From contig CAAGEG010000152.1 of assembly GCA_900768785.1 (NCBI GenBank), forward strand, positions 1 through 43,278: 43,278 nt of DNA, written 5' to 3'. The notes beneath the pieces were generated by a model. It saw nothing but the letters and a program-made list of their open reading frames with translations. It was not told where the DNA came from and made no database searches. The translations under genes and the position numbers were made by a program. Position 1 is the stretch's first letter. Every line of letters begins with the position of its first letter. This document shows positions 24,682 through 34,004 of this stretch, piece after piece. Origin of the DNA: an uncultured Prevotella sp. GTDB lineage: Bacteria; Bacteroidota; Bacteroidia; Bacteroidales; Bacteroidaceae.

Positions 24682-25542
24682 TCATCTTGCCGTTATATGA
24701 AAACAACCTTGTTTCACTTCATATTTGACATAACATCTGCCACTTTCGCGCATATCGCGTAACACTTCACTCAGCACCCATTTCAGCGTATCATTTCTCA
24801 CAGCTCGTCGTTGAGCACCATCAGGATCGCTTACTGTCTTATATCGATTGTAGCAAACATCAAACGTAGTACCATAAAGATGACACGAATTTTCGGTAGC
24901 ATTACCATTGTGACCACGCAATCGCCTTATGTCATCACGTGAACGCAACACACTCGTAACTATAACTTGATGTAACGGAATGCCTTTTATTTGCAAACTA
25001 TCATAATATGCCCGACCTATATCATTGAGCAAATTAGCCGCTCTCGGTACAAGATACGGAATACTATTGCGCAAACGGTCAACATAGAAATAAGGGCTGG
25101 CACCCACAAACACCAATTCTTTCTTGCGTTTCTCTGCATCGGTTCTGTCTTCCACAGGACTTACGCCATGTTTTTTTGCTGCCAACAACTGCACATCATT
25201 GTTGTCGGGAAATGTCTTGCTGAATCCGGGCACACTATTTATTCGGTTTTTTACAATATTGCCCTTAGAGTCATAAAAGGACGTCAACTTAAATACACTC
25301 TCCGTTGCCGATTGTTTATACTCATCAACATTGTCAGAAGTCTTCGTTGCAACATCATGCGTACACTCACCAACAACAGTGGTATCGCCCTTTTCTCCAA
25401 GTTTAACCTTCCCGTCAGCAATAATGCTATCGGCGTTGCCCGTATTTGTTGCAACAGAAGGACAAACAAGACGTATGATAGCCAATAATAAAACTATTGC
25501 AGTAAATCCTGCAAGATATCTGTTTTTTGTAATTCGTTTCAT
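24682..25542 (-). CDS. DUF5715-like exported protein with M15-type metal-ligand pattern
   Basis: A 286-aa protein with one N-terminal membrane helix (about 9-30), a low-complexity linker (30-100) and a C-terminal globular domain. The domain contains PLHQVIVTSVLRSRDD, then S-x-H-x-x-G-x-x-x-D (SCHLYGTTFD, S219/H221/D228), then a late GCFHIT (H282). In VanY/DacB-type M15 peptidases this H, D and final H bind zinc, and the preceding Ser/Arg strand shapes the site. The likely role is cutting peptidoglycan or another D-amino-acid peptide in the periplasm. The DUF5715 name and M15 link come from pattern memory. The gene stands alone, and the 22-nt array touches its stop codon. Confidence 0.7.
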   Translation of the reverse strand: MKRITKNRYLAGFTAIVLLLAIIRLVCPSVATNTGNADSIIADGKVKLGEKGDTTVVGECTHDVATKTSDNVDEYKQSATESVFKLTSFYDSKGNIVKNRINSVPGFSKTFPDNNDVQLLAAKKHGVSPVEDRTDAEKRKKELVFVGASPYFYVDRLRNSIPYLVPRAANLLNDIGRAYYDSLQIKGIPLHQVIVTSVLRSRDDIRRLRGHNGNATENSCHLYGTTFDVCYNRYKTVSDPDGAQRRAVRNDTLKWVLSEVLRDMRESGRCYVKYEVKQGCFHITAR

Positions 25543-25586
25543 TCAAATAATTATTTCACGACCATAGAAAAGAATAAATCGCCATG

Positions 25587-25594
25587 CAAATATA
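25587..25594 (-). promoter_or_regulatory. -7 box of the DUF5715 gene promoter
   Basis: The minus strand reads TATATTTG, matching TAnnTTTG, 44 nt before the start. A TTTTA lies near -33. Confidence 0.5.
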
Positions 25595-25768
25595 CATATA
25601 ATCCGCCATAAAACCCACCGGCATTAAAAAGAAAAATTTTACAGGCTGCTATCTAAGGCAATCCTTTTTTGCCTATATTGCAAGTTCTGTGGTTCAAGCA
25701 ATCATCTTTTTATCTCTCAAAACTCAAAGAAAATGAGAGTAAAATAATATATTTTAAAAAAACTTCTG

Positions 25769-25776
25769 TAATTTTG
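25769..25776 (+). promoter_or_regulatory. -7 box of the phoH operon promoter
   Basis: TAATTTTG matches TAnnTTTG, 26 nt before the TTG start of phoH. No clear -33 TTTG is present. Confidence 0.5.
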
Positions 25777-25802
25777 CAGAATAAATATAACATATAGAGA
25801 AA

Positions 25803-26753
25803 TTGATAGAAAAGCATATTGTTCTTGAAGATATAGACCCGGTAGTTTTGTATGGCAGCAATAATTCTCATTTGCAGGTCATTAAAGCACTTTATCCCAA
25901 ACTTAGAATTGTAGCACGAGACAACGTGCTGCGTGTTCTTGGCGATGAAGAGCAAATGGCATCCTTTGAGGAACAAATAGAAAAGATAAGACTTCATGTG
26001 CTGAAATACAACTCCATAAATGAAGAGGACATTATAGACATCATCAAAGGGCGAAAAACAAAGAACGATGCAGCAAAAGACGTGGTCGTTTATAACATTT
26101 CGGGCAAGCCAATCAAAGGTCGCAGCGAAAACCAGCAGAAACTTATTGATGCCTATGCCAAAGATGACATGGTCTTCGCCATAGGTCCTGCAGGAACAGG
26201 AAAGACATATTTAAGCATCGCCCTTGCCGTTAAAGCTCTAAAAGAGAAGACAGCAAAAAAGATAATCCTCAGCCGACCGGCAGTAGAAGCAGGAGAAAAA
26301 CTCGGATTTCTACCCGGAGACATGAAAGAAAAGATTGATCCATACCTTCAACCATTATACGATGCCCTTGAAGATATGATACCTGCGGTCAAGCTGCAAG
26401 ATATGATGGAGAAGAATATCATACAGATAGCCCCACTTGCTTTCATGAGAGGACGCACGTTAAGCGATGCTGTTGTAATTCTTGACGAAGCACAAAACAC
26501 AACATCCGCACAAATACGCATGTTTCTTACACGTATGGGGTGGAACACAAAAATGATTATCACAGGAGATCTTACACAGATAGACCTTCCGCATGGCACC
26601 ACGAGCGGACTGCGCGAAGCCATAAACATACTGAAAGATATAGAAGGCATATCGTTTATCAATATGGACGATAAAGACATCGTCAGACATAAGCTCGTAA
26701 CACGCATAGTGAAAGCCTACGACAAAGCCCATAAGCAACAAAAAGAACAATAA
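25803..26753 (+). CDS. phoH: PhoH-family ATPase
   Basis: Cytoplasmic P-loop ATPase of 316 aa related to the helicase-like PhoH/YbeZ group, linked to RNA and ribosome maintenance in other bacteria. A KH-like N-terminal region (VLYGSNNSHLQVIKALYP) precedes Walker A GPAGTGKT (from 128) and Walker B VVILDEAQNTT. A GDLTQIDLP motif follows. The start is the TTG at 25803 (protein begins MIEKHIVLED); no in-frame ATG exists before the conserved IEKHIVLEDIDP segment. It is first of a long plus-strand operon. ybeY, a frequent partner, is not here. Confidence 0.93.
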   Translation: MIEKHIVLEDIDPVVLYGSNNSHLQVIKALYPKLRIVARDNVLRVLGDEEQMASFEEQIEKIRLHVLKYNSINEEDIIDIIKGRKTKNDAAKDVVVYNISGKPIKGRSENQQKLIDAYAKDDMVFAIGPAGTGKTYLSIALAVKALKEKTAKKIILSRPAVEAGEKLGFLPGDMKEKIDPYLQPLYDALEDMIPAVKLQDMMEKNIIQIAPLAFMRGRTLSDAVVILDEAQNTTSAQIRMFLTRMGWNTKMIITGDLTQIDLPHGTTSGLREAINILKDIEGISFINMDDKDIVRHKLVTRIVKAYDKAHKQQKEQ

Positions 26754-26778
26754 TAAAAAATATAAACACAACAAAAAG

Positions 26779-27729
26779 ATGAAAGCATTAACAAGTACTG
26801 ATTTCCATTTTGAAGGACAAAAAAGCGTATATCATGGCAAAGTGCGCGACGTTTATAATATCAACGACGACATCATGGTAATGGTAGCAACAGACAGAAT
26901 ATCTGCTTTCGACGTAATATTGCCAAAAGGAATACCTTTCAAAGGACAAGTACTAAACCAAATTGCAGCAAAATTTCTTGACCAAACAACCGATATATGT
27001 CCGAATTGGAAGTTAGCGACACCCGACCCAATGGTGACTGTTGGTCTTAAATGCGAAGGTTTTCGTGTTGAAATGATTATTCGTTCAATACTGACAGGCT
27101 CTGCATGGCGCGAATATCAAAAAGGCTGTCGCGAAATATGCGGCGTTAAACTGCCTGAAGGCATGAAAGAGAACGAGCGATTCCCTGAACCGATAATCAC
27201 ACCTACGACAAAAGCCGATGAAGGTCACGACATGAACATCTCCAAAGAAGAAATTATCGCTCAAGGCATTGTTAGTAAAGAAGACTACGAGATAATGGAA
27301 GACTATACGCGCAAGATATTTGCACGCGGTCAAGAAATAGCAGCACAACACGGACTTATACTTGTAGATACAAAATACGAGTTCGGCAAACGCGACGGCA
27401 AAGTATATCTCATTGACGAAATACACACTCCGGATAGTAGCAGATACTTCTATGCAGATGGCTATGAAGAGAAACTCGCAAAGGGAGAACCACAAAAACA
27501 ACTCTCAAAAGAGTTTGTACGTCAATGGCTTATAGAACATAACTTCATGAATGAGCCGGGACAAATAATGCCGGAAATAACAGATGAATACGCAGAAAGT
27601 GTAAGCGAGAGATATATTGAGTTGTTTGAGCACATAACAGGCGACAAGTTTGACAAAGCCACAGCTGATGAAGACCTCGCATCACGCATAGAAAGCAACG
27701 TAAGCGCATATCTTAAAACCATAAAATAA
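26779..27729 (+). CDS. purC: SAICAR synthase (phosphoribosylaminoimidazole-succinocarboxamide synthase)
   Basis: Condenses CAIR with aspartate, using ATP, in purine synthesis. The 316 aa match the longer yeast-like form of the family. VYHGKVRDVYNINDDIMVMVATDR carries the ATP loop (first 20 residues of this block at about 17-36). VEMIIRSILTGSAW and LIDEIHTPDSSRYF are substrate-binding signatures. It follows phoH by 25 nt, sharing its transcript. Another purine gene, purM, is three genes downstream, so the operon mixes purine, pyrimidine, shikimate and quinone steps. Confidence 0.96.
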   Translation: MKALTSTDFHFEGQKSVYHGKVRDVYNINDDIMVMVATDRISAFDVILPKGIPFKGQVLNQIAAKFLDQTTDICPNWKLATPDPMVTVGLKCEGFRVEMIIRSILTGSAWREYQKGCREICGVKLPEGMKENERFPEPIITPTTKADEGHDMNISKEEIIAQGIVSKEDYEIMEDYTRKIFARGQEIAAQHGLILVDTKYEFGKRDGKVYLIDEIHTPDSSRYFYADGYEEKLAKGEPQKQLSKEFVRQWLIEHNFMNEPGQIMPEITDEYAESVSERYIELFEHITGDKFDKATADEDLASRIESNVSAYLKTIK

Positions 27730-27773
27730 TCCCGATAACAGTCAAGAATCATACTGTCTGACAACGCCGACCA

Positions 27774-28511
27774 ATGACTTACAAACAAGAATATATCACT
27801 CCTTATGATAACGGACAGGAGAAGAGTGAACAAGTAGAGCACATGTTTGACAACATTGCCCACTCTTACGACCTACTTAACAGACGTTTGTCTTTCGGCA
27901 TAGACAGCTATTGGCGCAAAACAGCATTAAAACAACTGAAGCCATTCTCGCCACAAAAGATACTTGACATAGCCACCGGCACCGGTGACCTTGCAATCCT
28001 ATCAACAAAAATGCTCCATCCGCAACATGTTACCGGCATAGACATATCGGAGGGCATGATGGATATAGGCAGAGAAAAAGTAAGAAAAAACGGGCTTGAC
28101 AATATCATTAGTTTTGAAAAACAAGACTGTGAGAAACTGACATACCAAGACAACAGCTTTGATGCTATAATATCAGCATTCGGAATACGCAATTTTCAAC
28201 ACCTTGACAAAGGACTTGCCGAGATGTGTCGCGTGCTTAAGAATGGAGGACATGCCTGCATCATAGAGCTAAGTCATCCCATGAAGTTTCCCATGAAGCA
28301 ACTTTTCAAAATCTACTCACACACAATATTGCCCATCTATGGCAAGTTAGTTTCTAAGGACAATAATGCTTATAGCTACTTGACATCAACGATAGAAGCT
28401 TTTCCACAAGGCGAAGAGATGACAAAAAGCTTAAAGAAAGCCGGTTTTTGCCAAACACGCTTCAAGCGTTTAACCTTCGGGATATGCACATGTTACATAG
28501 CAACAAAATAA
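27774..28511 (+). CDS. menG: Demethylmenaquinone methyltransferase (UbiE/MenG)
   Basis: SAM-dependent methyltransferase of 245 aa for the last step of menaquinone synthesis; UbiE homologues also act on ubiquinone, which Bacteroidales do not make. Family signatures are MFDNIAHSYDLLNRRLSFG (about 25-43), the SAM-binding ILDIATGTGDLAI, and FGIRNFQHLDKGLAEMCRVL. It starts 44 nt after purC and ends 17 nt before aroE, inside the same operon. Confidence 0.93.
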   Translation: MTYKQEYITPYDNGQEKSEQVEHMFDNIAHSYDLLNRRLSFGIDSYWRKTALKQLKPFSPQKILDIATGTGDLAILSTKMLHPQHVTGIDISEGMMDIGREKVRKNGLDNIISFEKQDCEKLTYQDNSFDAIISAFGIRNFQHLDKGLAEMCRVLKNGGHACIIELSHPMKFPMKQLFKIYSHTILPIYGKLVSKDNNAYSYLTSTIEAFPQGEEMTKSLKKAGFCQTRFKRLTFGICTCYIATK

Positions 28512-28528
28512 ATACAAATCATTGACAC

Positions 28529-29269
28529 ATGGACAAATACGGACTTATCGGTTACCCATTGGGACATTCGTTCTCAAAAAACTATTTTAACGAAAAGTTT
28601 GAAAACGAAAACATTGATGCCGAATATATCAATTTTGAAATTCCCACTATTGATGCTCTTCCTGAAGTGTTGGCAACCAACCCGGAATTGCGCGGTCTAA
28701 ACGTTACAATACCATACAAAGAGAAAGTAATAAGCTTTCTTGATGCCGTTAGTCCGGAAGCACGAGCCATAGGAGCTATTAATGTGATAAAGGTAGAGCA
28801 CAAAGGTAACGAAACAATTCTTAAAGGATACAACAGCGATGTTATCGGTTTTACCAAAAGCATAGCGCCTCTTTTGAAAAGACACAACAAGAAAGCCCTT
28901 ATTCTTGGAACGGGAGGGGCATCAAAAGCCATAGATTATGGACTGAAATCTCTTGGTCTTGAAACAGTAAAAGTAAGTAGATACGAACGTCCGGGAACAA
29001 TACAATATTCTAAAATCACACCGGAGATTATTAAAGAATACAACGTTATTGTCAATTGTACGCCGTGTGGAATGTATCCAAACATTGAAGAATGTCCCGA
29101 ATTGCCTTATGAAGCCATGACAGAGAAAAACATTCTATATGACCTCATATATAATCCCGACCAAACAAAATTCATGAAATTAGGAGCCAAGCAAGGGGCT
29201 ACGGTCAAGAATGGACTTGAGATGCTTCTATTACAAGCGTTTGCAAGCTGGGAATTTTGGAACAGATAA
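28529..29269 (+). CDS. aroE: Shikimate dehydrogenase
   Basis: NADPH-dependent reduction of 3-dehydroshikimate to shikimate. The protein is compact at 246 aa (usual about 270). The substrate side is GYPLGHSFSKNYFN (about 6-19), LNVTIPYKEKV with the catalytic Lys, and NSDVIGF with the catalytic Asp. The cofactor loop is ILGTGGASKAI. The family NRT-type NADP motif is weak: YERPG follows SR. It lies between menG (17 nt) and purM (71 nt). YdiB-like quinate use cannot be excluded, but aroE is the ordinary reading. Confidence 0.92.
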   Translation: MDKYGLIGYPLGHSFSKNYFNEKFENENIDAEYINFEIPTIDALPEVLATNPELRGLNVTIPYKEKVISFLDAVSPEARAIGAINVIKVEHKGNETILKGYNSDVIGFTKSIAPLLKRHNKKALILGTGGASKAIDYGLKSLGLETVKVSRYERPGTIQYSKITPEIIKEYNVIVNCTPCGMYPNIEECPELPYEAMTEKNILYDLIYNPDQTKFMKLGAKQGATVKNGLEMLLLQAFASWEFWNR

Positions 29270-29340
29270 GCATATTGAACGTTATTGACAACATTCACAA
29301 AAAACAATAAAAACATATACAAATACAATAGTTATAAATA

Positions 29341-30513
29341 ATGGACTCACACAACCGTTACATGATGCGTGGCGTTTCTGCCGCAAAAGAAGATGTACAC
29401 AATGCTATAAAAAATATAGATAAAGGTATTTTTCCACAAGCATTTTGCAAGATAATACCGGACATTCTTGGCGGCGACCCCGAATATTGCAATATCATGC
29501 ATGCCGATGGCGCAGGAACAAAATCATCTTTGGCATATTTATACTGGAAAGAAACGGGCGACATGAGCGTATGGAAAGGCATAGCCCAAGATGCTCTTAT
29601 CATGAATACCGACGACTTGCTTTGTGTTGGTGCTGTTGATAACATTTTAGTTTCAAGCACAATAGGTCGTAACAAGATGCTCATAACAGGCGACGTCATA
29701 TCAGCAATCATAAACGGTACCGATGAGTTGCTTGCCAAAATGCGCCAAATGGGCATAGGCATATATGCCACAGGTGGAGAGACAGCCGATGTTGGCGACT
29801 TGGTAAGAACAATAATCGTTGATTCAACTGTTACTTGTCGCATGAAGAGAAGTGATGTAATAGATAATGCCAACATACGTCCCGGTGATGTTATCGTTGG
29901 TCTTGCTTCATTCGGTCAAGCAACTTACGAGGACTCATATAATGGCGGCATGGGCAGCAACGGCTTAACCAGCGCTCGCCATGATGTATTTGCCAAATAC
30001 CTTGCTGAGAAATATCCCGAAAGTTACGACCACTCTGTACCCGACGAATTGGTGTATAGTGGAGCTTGTCGCCTTGACGACAAAGTGGAAGGCACTCCCG
30101 TCAACGCCGGACAATTGGTATTATCACCCACACGTACTTATGCTCCGGTAATAAAGAAAATACTTGATACAGAGCGTAAAAACATTCATGGAATGGTTCA
30201 TTGCACAGGAGGAGCTCAAACAAAAGTGCTTCATTTTGTTAATGACAATTGTCGTGTGATAAAAGATAACATGTTCCCGGTTCCACCTCTTTTCAAGACT
30301 ATACAAGAACAAAGTGGCACCGACTGGAAAGAGATGTACAAAGTATTCAATATGGGTCACCGCATGGAAATATATGTTAGCAAAGAACATGCCGACCATA
30401 TCATAGAGATAAGCAAGAGTTTCAATATTGATGCCCAAATCATCGGTCATATTGAAGAAGGAGAAAAGAGTTTGCTTATTAAATCCGAATACGGAGAATT
30501 TGAATATCAATAA
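29341..30513 (+). CDS. purM: Phosphoribosylformylglycinamidine cyclo-ligase (AIR synthase)
   Basis: ATP-dependent ring closure of FGAM to AIR in purine synthesis. At 390 aa it is longer than the E. coli enzyme (about 345) and fits the Bacteroidetes form. Visible AIRS features are HADGAGTKSSLAY, the Asp-rich ALIMNTDDLLCVGA, YATGGETADVGDLV (metal/ATP loop), GLASFGQATYE and HCTGGAQTKVLHF. The first residues (NRYMMRGVSAAKEDVH) also suit this branch. It sits between aroE and prfA on one strand. Confidence 0.93.
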   Translation: MDSHNRYMMRGVSAAKEDVHNAIKNIDKGIFPQAFCKIIPDILGGDPEYCNIMHADGAGTKSSLAYLYWKETGDMSVWKGIAQDALIMNTDDLLCVGAVDNILVSSTIGRNKMLITGDVISAIINGTDELLAKMRQMGIGIYATGGETADVGDLVRTIIVDSTVTCRMKRSDVIDNANIRPGDVIVGLASFGQATYEDSYNGGMGSNGLTSARHDVFAKYLAEKYPESYDHSVPDELVYSGACRLDDKVEGTPVNAGQLVLSPTRTYAPVIKKILDTERKNIHGMVHCTGGAQTKVLHFVNDNCRVIKDNMFPVPPLFKTIQEQSGTDWKEMYKVFNMGHRMEIYVSKEHADHIIEISKSFNIDAQIIGHIEEGEKSLLIKSEYGEFEYQ

Positions 30514-30551
30514 ACCAACAGATTCAACAAAACAAACAATATCAACGAACT

Positions 30552-31664
30552 ATGCCTGACAACAATAGTTTATTGGAGAAATTAGACGGTCTTGTAAGCC
30601 GTTATGAGGAGGTTGCAACATTAATAACCGACCCATCTGTAATTGCAGATCAAGAGCGATACGTAAGGCTTACACGCGAATATAAAGACCTTGACGACAT
30701 AATGAAAGCTCGCAAGAAATATGTAACTTGCTTGCAATCGATAAACGAAGCCAAAGACATTCTTGCCAACGAGAGCGATGCAGACCTTAAAGAAATGGCA
30801 AGAGAAGAGCTTCAAACCAACGAATTGTTACAACCAAAGATAGAAGAAGAAATCAAGATAGCCCTTGTTCCGAAAGACCCCGAAGACGCTAAAAACGTTC
30901 AAATGGAAATACGTGCGGGTACCGGAGGTGATGAAGCGGCTTTGTTTGCCGGTGACTTATTTCAAATGTATAAAAAGTTTTGCGACTCTAAAGGTTGGAG
31001 TTTGTCTGTTACAAGCGTTAGCGAAGGTGCCGTAGGTGGTTATAAAGAGATTGATTTTGCAGTTAGTGGCGATGGCGTTTATGGCGTTTTGAAATATGAA
31101 TCAGGTGTCCATCGTGTTCAAAGAGTGCCGGCAACCGAGACACAAGGACGAATGCACACAAGTGCAGCTACCGTTGCAGTGTTGCCGGAGGCTGATAAGT
31201 TTGAGGTGAACATTAACGAAGGCGATATCAAATGGGACACTTTCCGTAGCTCCGGAGCCGGAGGACAAAATGTCAACAAGGTAGAATCAGGTGTACGTCT
31301 TCGTTATCCGTGGAAGAATCCGAACACAGGAGAAGTAGAAGAAATATTGATTGAATGTACCGAAACTCGAGACCAACCCAAAAACAAGGAGAGAGCATTA
31401 TCAAGATTACGCACATTCATCTACGATCGTGAGCATCAAAAATATATTGACGATATAGCGAGCCGACGCAAAACACTTGTTTCTACCGGAGATCGTAGTG
31501 CAAAGATACGCACATATAATTTCCAACAAGGACGAGTTACCGATCATCGCATTGGCTACACTACCCATGACCTTCAAGGTTTCCTCAGCGGTAACATTCA
31601 AGATATGATAGATGCGCTAACAGTTGAAGAGAATGCTGAGCGTATGAAAGAAGCTGAGCTATAA
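30552..31664 (+). CDS. prfA: Peptide chain release factor 1
   Basis: Terminates translation at UAA and UAG on the ribosome. The protein is 370 aa. The stop-codon-reading tripeptide is PAT in RVQRVPATETQGRMHTS, as in RF1 (RF2 has SPF). The peptidyl-tRNA hydrolysis loop GGQ is at 237-239 (SGAGGQNVNKVES). No frameshift site, as in RF2, is needed. The methyltransferase prmC, often its neighbour, is not adjacent. A 48-aa ORF follows 47 nt later. Confidence 0.96.
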   Translation: MPDNNSLLEKLDGLVSRYEEVATLITDPSVIADQERYVRLTREYKDLDDIMKARKKYVTCLQSINEAKDILANESDADLKEMAREELQTNELLQPKIEEEIKIALVPKDPEDAKNVQMEIRAGTGGDEAALFAGDLFQMYKKFCDSKGWSLSVTSVSEGAVGGYKEIDFAVSGDGVYGVLKYESGVHRVQRVPATETQGRMHTSAATVAVLPEADKFEVNINEGDIKWDTFRSSGAGGQNVNKVESGVRLRYPWKNPNTGEVEEILIECTETRDQPKNKERALSRLRTFIYDREHQKYIDDIASRRKTLVSTGDRSAKIRTYNFQQGRVTDHRIGYTTHDLQGFLSGNIQDMIDALTVEENAERMKEAEL

Positions 31665-31711
31665 AAAGGGATAGCCTGTTTAAGTTAATTAATAAGATAG
31701 AGGTTTTTGTT

Positions 31712-31858
31712 ATGGGGTTTCAATATACAAAAAAGAAAGAGGATGACGAACAACAAGAACGTACTGTTCAAGCAGAAGACTTTGCAAAACTCATGTTCTC
31801 TATGAAACGCCGCCCCGACAGAATTAAACAAGAGCCTAAAATAGAAAGGACAGAATAA
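31712..31858 (+). CDS. Small hypothetical protein (48 aa)
   Basis: A charged 48-residue product, MGFQYTKKKEDDEQQERTVQ at the start, then EDFAKLMFSMKRRPDRIKQE and a short acidic tail; no signal or membrane helix. It fills the gap between prfA and pyrF, and its TAA stop overlaps the pyrF ATG by one base (TAATG), a coupling arrangement seen in real operon genes. The FAKLMFSMKRRPD patch could be an amphipathic helix that binds a partner. No family is recognised. Confidence rests on the overlap, reading-frame fit and codon use like its neighbours. Confidence 0.6.
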   Translation: MGFQYTKKKEDDEQQERTVQAEDFAKLMFSMKRRPDRIKQEPKIERTE

Positions 31859-32679
31859 TGAACAGACAACAACTTGTAGAACAGATTTTCAATAAGAAGA
31901 CATTTTTATGCGTTGGTTTAGATGCCGACATAAAGAAAGTTCCGTCACATCTTCTCAAAGAGGAAGATCCGATCTATAGTTTTAACAAAGCCATTATTGA
32001 CGCTACTGCAGACTATTGTGTAGCCTACAAACCCAACCTTGCTTTTTATGAGAGTATGGGCGTTAAGGGAATGATTTCATTTGAGAAGACCATAAAGTAT
32101 TTAAAGTCAAATTATCCGCACCATTTTATTATCGCTGATGCTAAACGCGGCGATATAGGCAACACCTCTACTATGTATGCTCGCACCTTTTTTGAAGAAT
32201 ACGACATCGACTCTCTTACTGTGGCACCTTATATGGGCGAAGATAGTGTTTCCCCTTTCCTTTGTTACGAGGGCAAATGGGTTATTCTTCTTGCACTAAC
32301 AAGCAACAAAGGTTCACACGATTTTCAGCTTACTTGCGATGAAAATGGAGAACGATTGTTTGAAAAGGTTATACGAAAATCTCAAGAATGGGGCAACGAT
32401 GGCAACATGATGTATGTGGTAGGAGCCACACAAGGCAAGATGTTTGAAGATATTCGCCGTGTTGCACCCACACATTTTCTTCTTGTACCCGGTGTCGGAG
32501 CGCAAGGAGGAAGCTTGGAAGAGGTATGTCGCTACGGCATGATAAAAGATTGCGGACTATTGATAAATAGCAGTAGGGGCATTATCTATGCCTCTTCAGA
32601 CACCGACTTTGCAGAAGCAGCAGCCGCAAAAGCCAAAGAGTTGCAAGAAGAAATGGCTGTTTTACTCGCTAAATCATGA
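31858..32679 (+). CDS. pyrF: Orotidine 5'-phosphate decarboxylase
   Basis: Final step of UMP synthesis. The 273 aa and overall pattern fit the type 2 family (PyrF of Bacteroidetes and mycobacteria) rather than the shorter E. coli form: FLCVGLDADIKKVP, YKPNLAFYES, and the catalytic FIIADAKRGDIGNTS containing the D-x-K-x-x-D triad. VPGVGAQGG forms the phosphate loop. It overlaps the small ORF upstream by 1 nt and the HD gene downstream by 4 nt (ATGA), so translation is coupled. Confidence 0.95.
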   Translation: MNRQQLVEQIFNKKTFLCVGLDADIKKVPSHLLKEEDPIYSFNKAIIDATADYCVAYKPNLAFYESMGVKGMISFEKTIKYLKSNYPHHFIIADAKRGDIGNTSTMYARTFFEEYDIDSLTVAPYMGEDSVSPFLCYEGKWVILLALTSNKGSHDFQLTCDENGERLFEKVIRKSQEWGNDGNMMYVVGATQGKMFEDIRRVAPTHFLLVPGVGAQGGSLEEVCRYGMIKDCGLLINSSRGIIYASSDTDFAEAAAAKAKELQEEMAVLLAKS

Positions 32680-33899
32680 ACGACAGCAAGATAATAAGCG
32701 ACCCTATCTTCGGCTTCATAAAGATACCGCGAGGTCTGTTACTTGATATTGTAGAGCATCCGCTAATGCAAAGACTCACAAGAATCAAGCAACTCGGACT
32801 GACATCTATGGTCTATCCGGCAGCTCAACATACTCGTTTCCAACATTCCATTGGCGCATTCCACCTAATGAGCGAGGCTATAACATCGCTAACTCAAAAG
32901 GGTATCTTTATTTTTGACAGCGAAGCAGAAGCTGTTTGTGCAGCCATTCTCATGCATGACATTGGACATGGTCCGTTTTCCCATGTTCTTGAACACACCC
33001 TAATCAAGGGTATAAGCCACGAAGAGATATCGTTGCTCATGATGGAGCAGATAAATAAAGAAATGAACGGTGGGCTTAATCTTGCGCTCAAGATATTCAA
33101 AAACAACTATCAAAAGCAATTTTTACACCAACTCATAAGCAGCCAACTTGACATGGATCGTCTTGACTATCTAAGACGAGACAGTTTTTTCACGGGAGTG
33201 ACTGAGGGAAACATTGGTAGCGCACGAATAATTAAAATGCTTGATGTCCATGAAGACCAACTTGTTGTTAATTCAAAAGGGCTATATTCCATTGAAAATT
33301 ATCTCATATCTCGTCGGCTGATGTATTGGCAAGTCTATCTGCACAAAACAACAGTATCAAGCGAAAAGGTGCTTATAAAAGCTTTACTAAGAGCGAAATA
33401 TCTTGCTATGAATGGCAAACATATCTATGCCACTCCTTGTCTTGAATATTTCTTATACAAAGATGTAGATGCCGACACTTTTATCAACGATCCACAAGCG
33501 CAAATCTTTTATTCTACGCTTGATGATAATGATATATGGAGCTCATTAAAAGTTTGGACAAAAAGCGATGATAAAATACTTGCCCTGCTTGCATCTGATA
33601 TTGTTAATCGCAAACTCTTTCACGTAGAAACATCAGATAAACCCATTGAGGAAGATTATATAAAAGATATAAGATGCAAATTGGCAGAGAAACTAAATGT
33701 AGATTACGAAGACACTCGTTTTCTTGTCAGCACGGACACGATACAAAAAGACATGTATGACATTAACGATGACCATATTAATATATTGTTTAAAGACAAT
33801 ACGATAAAAGATATCTCAGAAGCGTCTGACTTACTCAATGTTGAATTGCTATCAAAAAAGGTAAAGAAGTATTATCTCTGCCATCAACGTATGGAATAA
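32676..33899 (+). CDS. HD-domain phosphohydrolase
   Basis: A 407-aa protein. The HD metal site is H-HD-D: HTRFQHSIGAFHL (about 49-61), LMHDIGHGPFSHVLEHT (about 93-109), then a later Asp in SSQLDMDRLDYLRRDSFF (about 155-172). This layout, with RLTRIKQLGL before it, is that of the YdhJ/SAMHD1-like group that includes dNTP triphosphohydrolases. A dNTPase role is plausible, but the substrate is not proven. It overlaps pyrF by 4 nt, tying it to nucleotide synthesis genes. The C-terminal 150 residues have no recognised motif. Confidence 0.88.
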   Translation: MNDSKIISDPIFGFIKIPRGLLLDIVEHPLMQRLTRIKQLGLTSMVYPAAQHTRFQHSIGAFHLMSEAITSLTQKGIFIFDSEAEAVCAAILMHDIGHGPFSHVLEHTLIKGISHEEISLLMMEQINKEMNGGLNLALKIFKNNYQKQFLHQLISSQLDMDRLDYLRRDSFFTGVTEGNIGSARIIKMLDVHEDQLVVNSKGLYSIENYLISRRLMYWQVYLHKTTVSSEKVLIKALLRAKYLAMNGKHIYATPCLEYFLYKDVDADTFINDPQAQIFYSTLDDNDIWSSLKVWTKSDDKILALLASDIVNRKLFHVETSDKPIEEDYIKDIRCKLAEKLNVDYEDTRFLVSTDTIQKDMYDINDDHINILFKDNTIKDISEASDLLNVELLSKKVKKYYLCHQRME

Positions 33900-34004
33900 A
33901 AAATCCTTTTACTCATCGTTATTTCATACCCCATAATAAGAGAATAAAGTTCCCATATAAGTATTAAGTTCAATCTATATGGACCAAAATCAATAAATAT
34001 TAAA

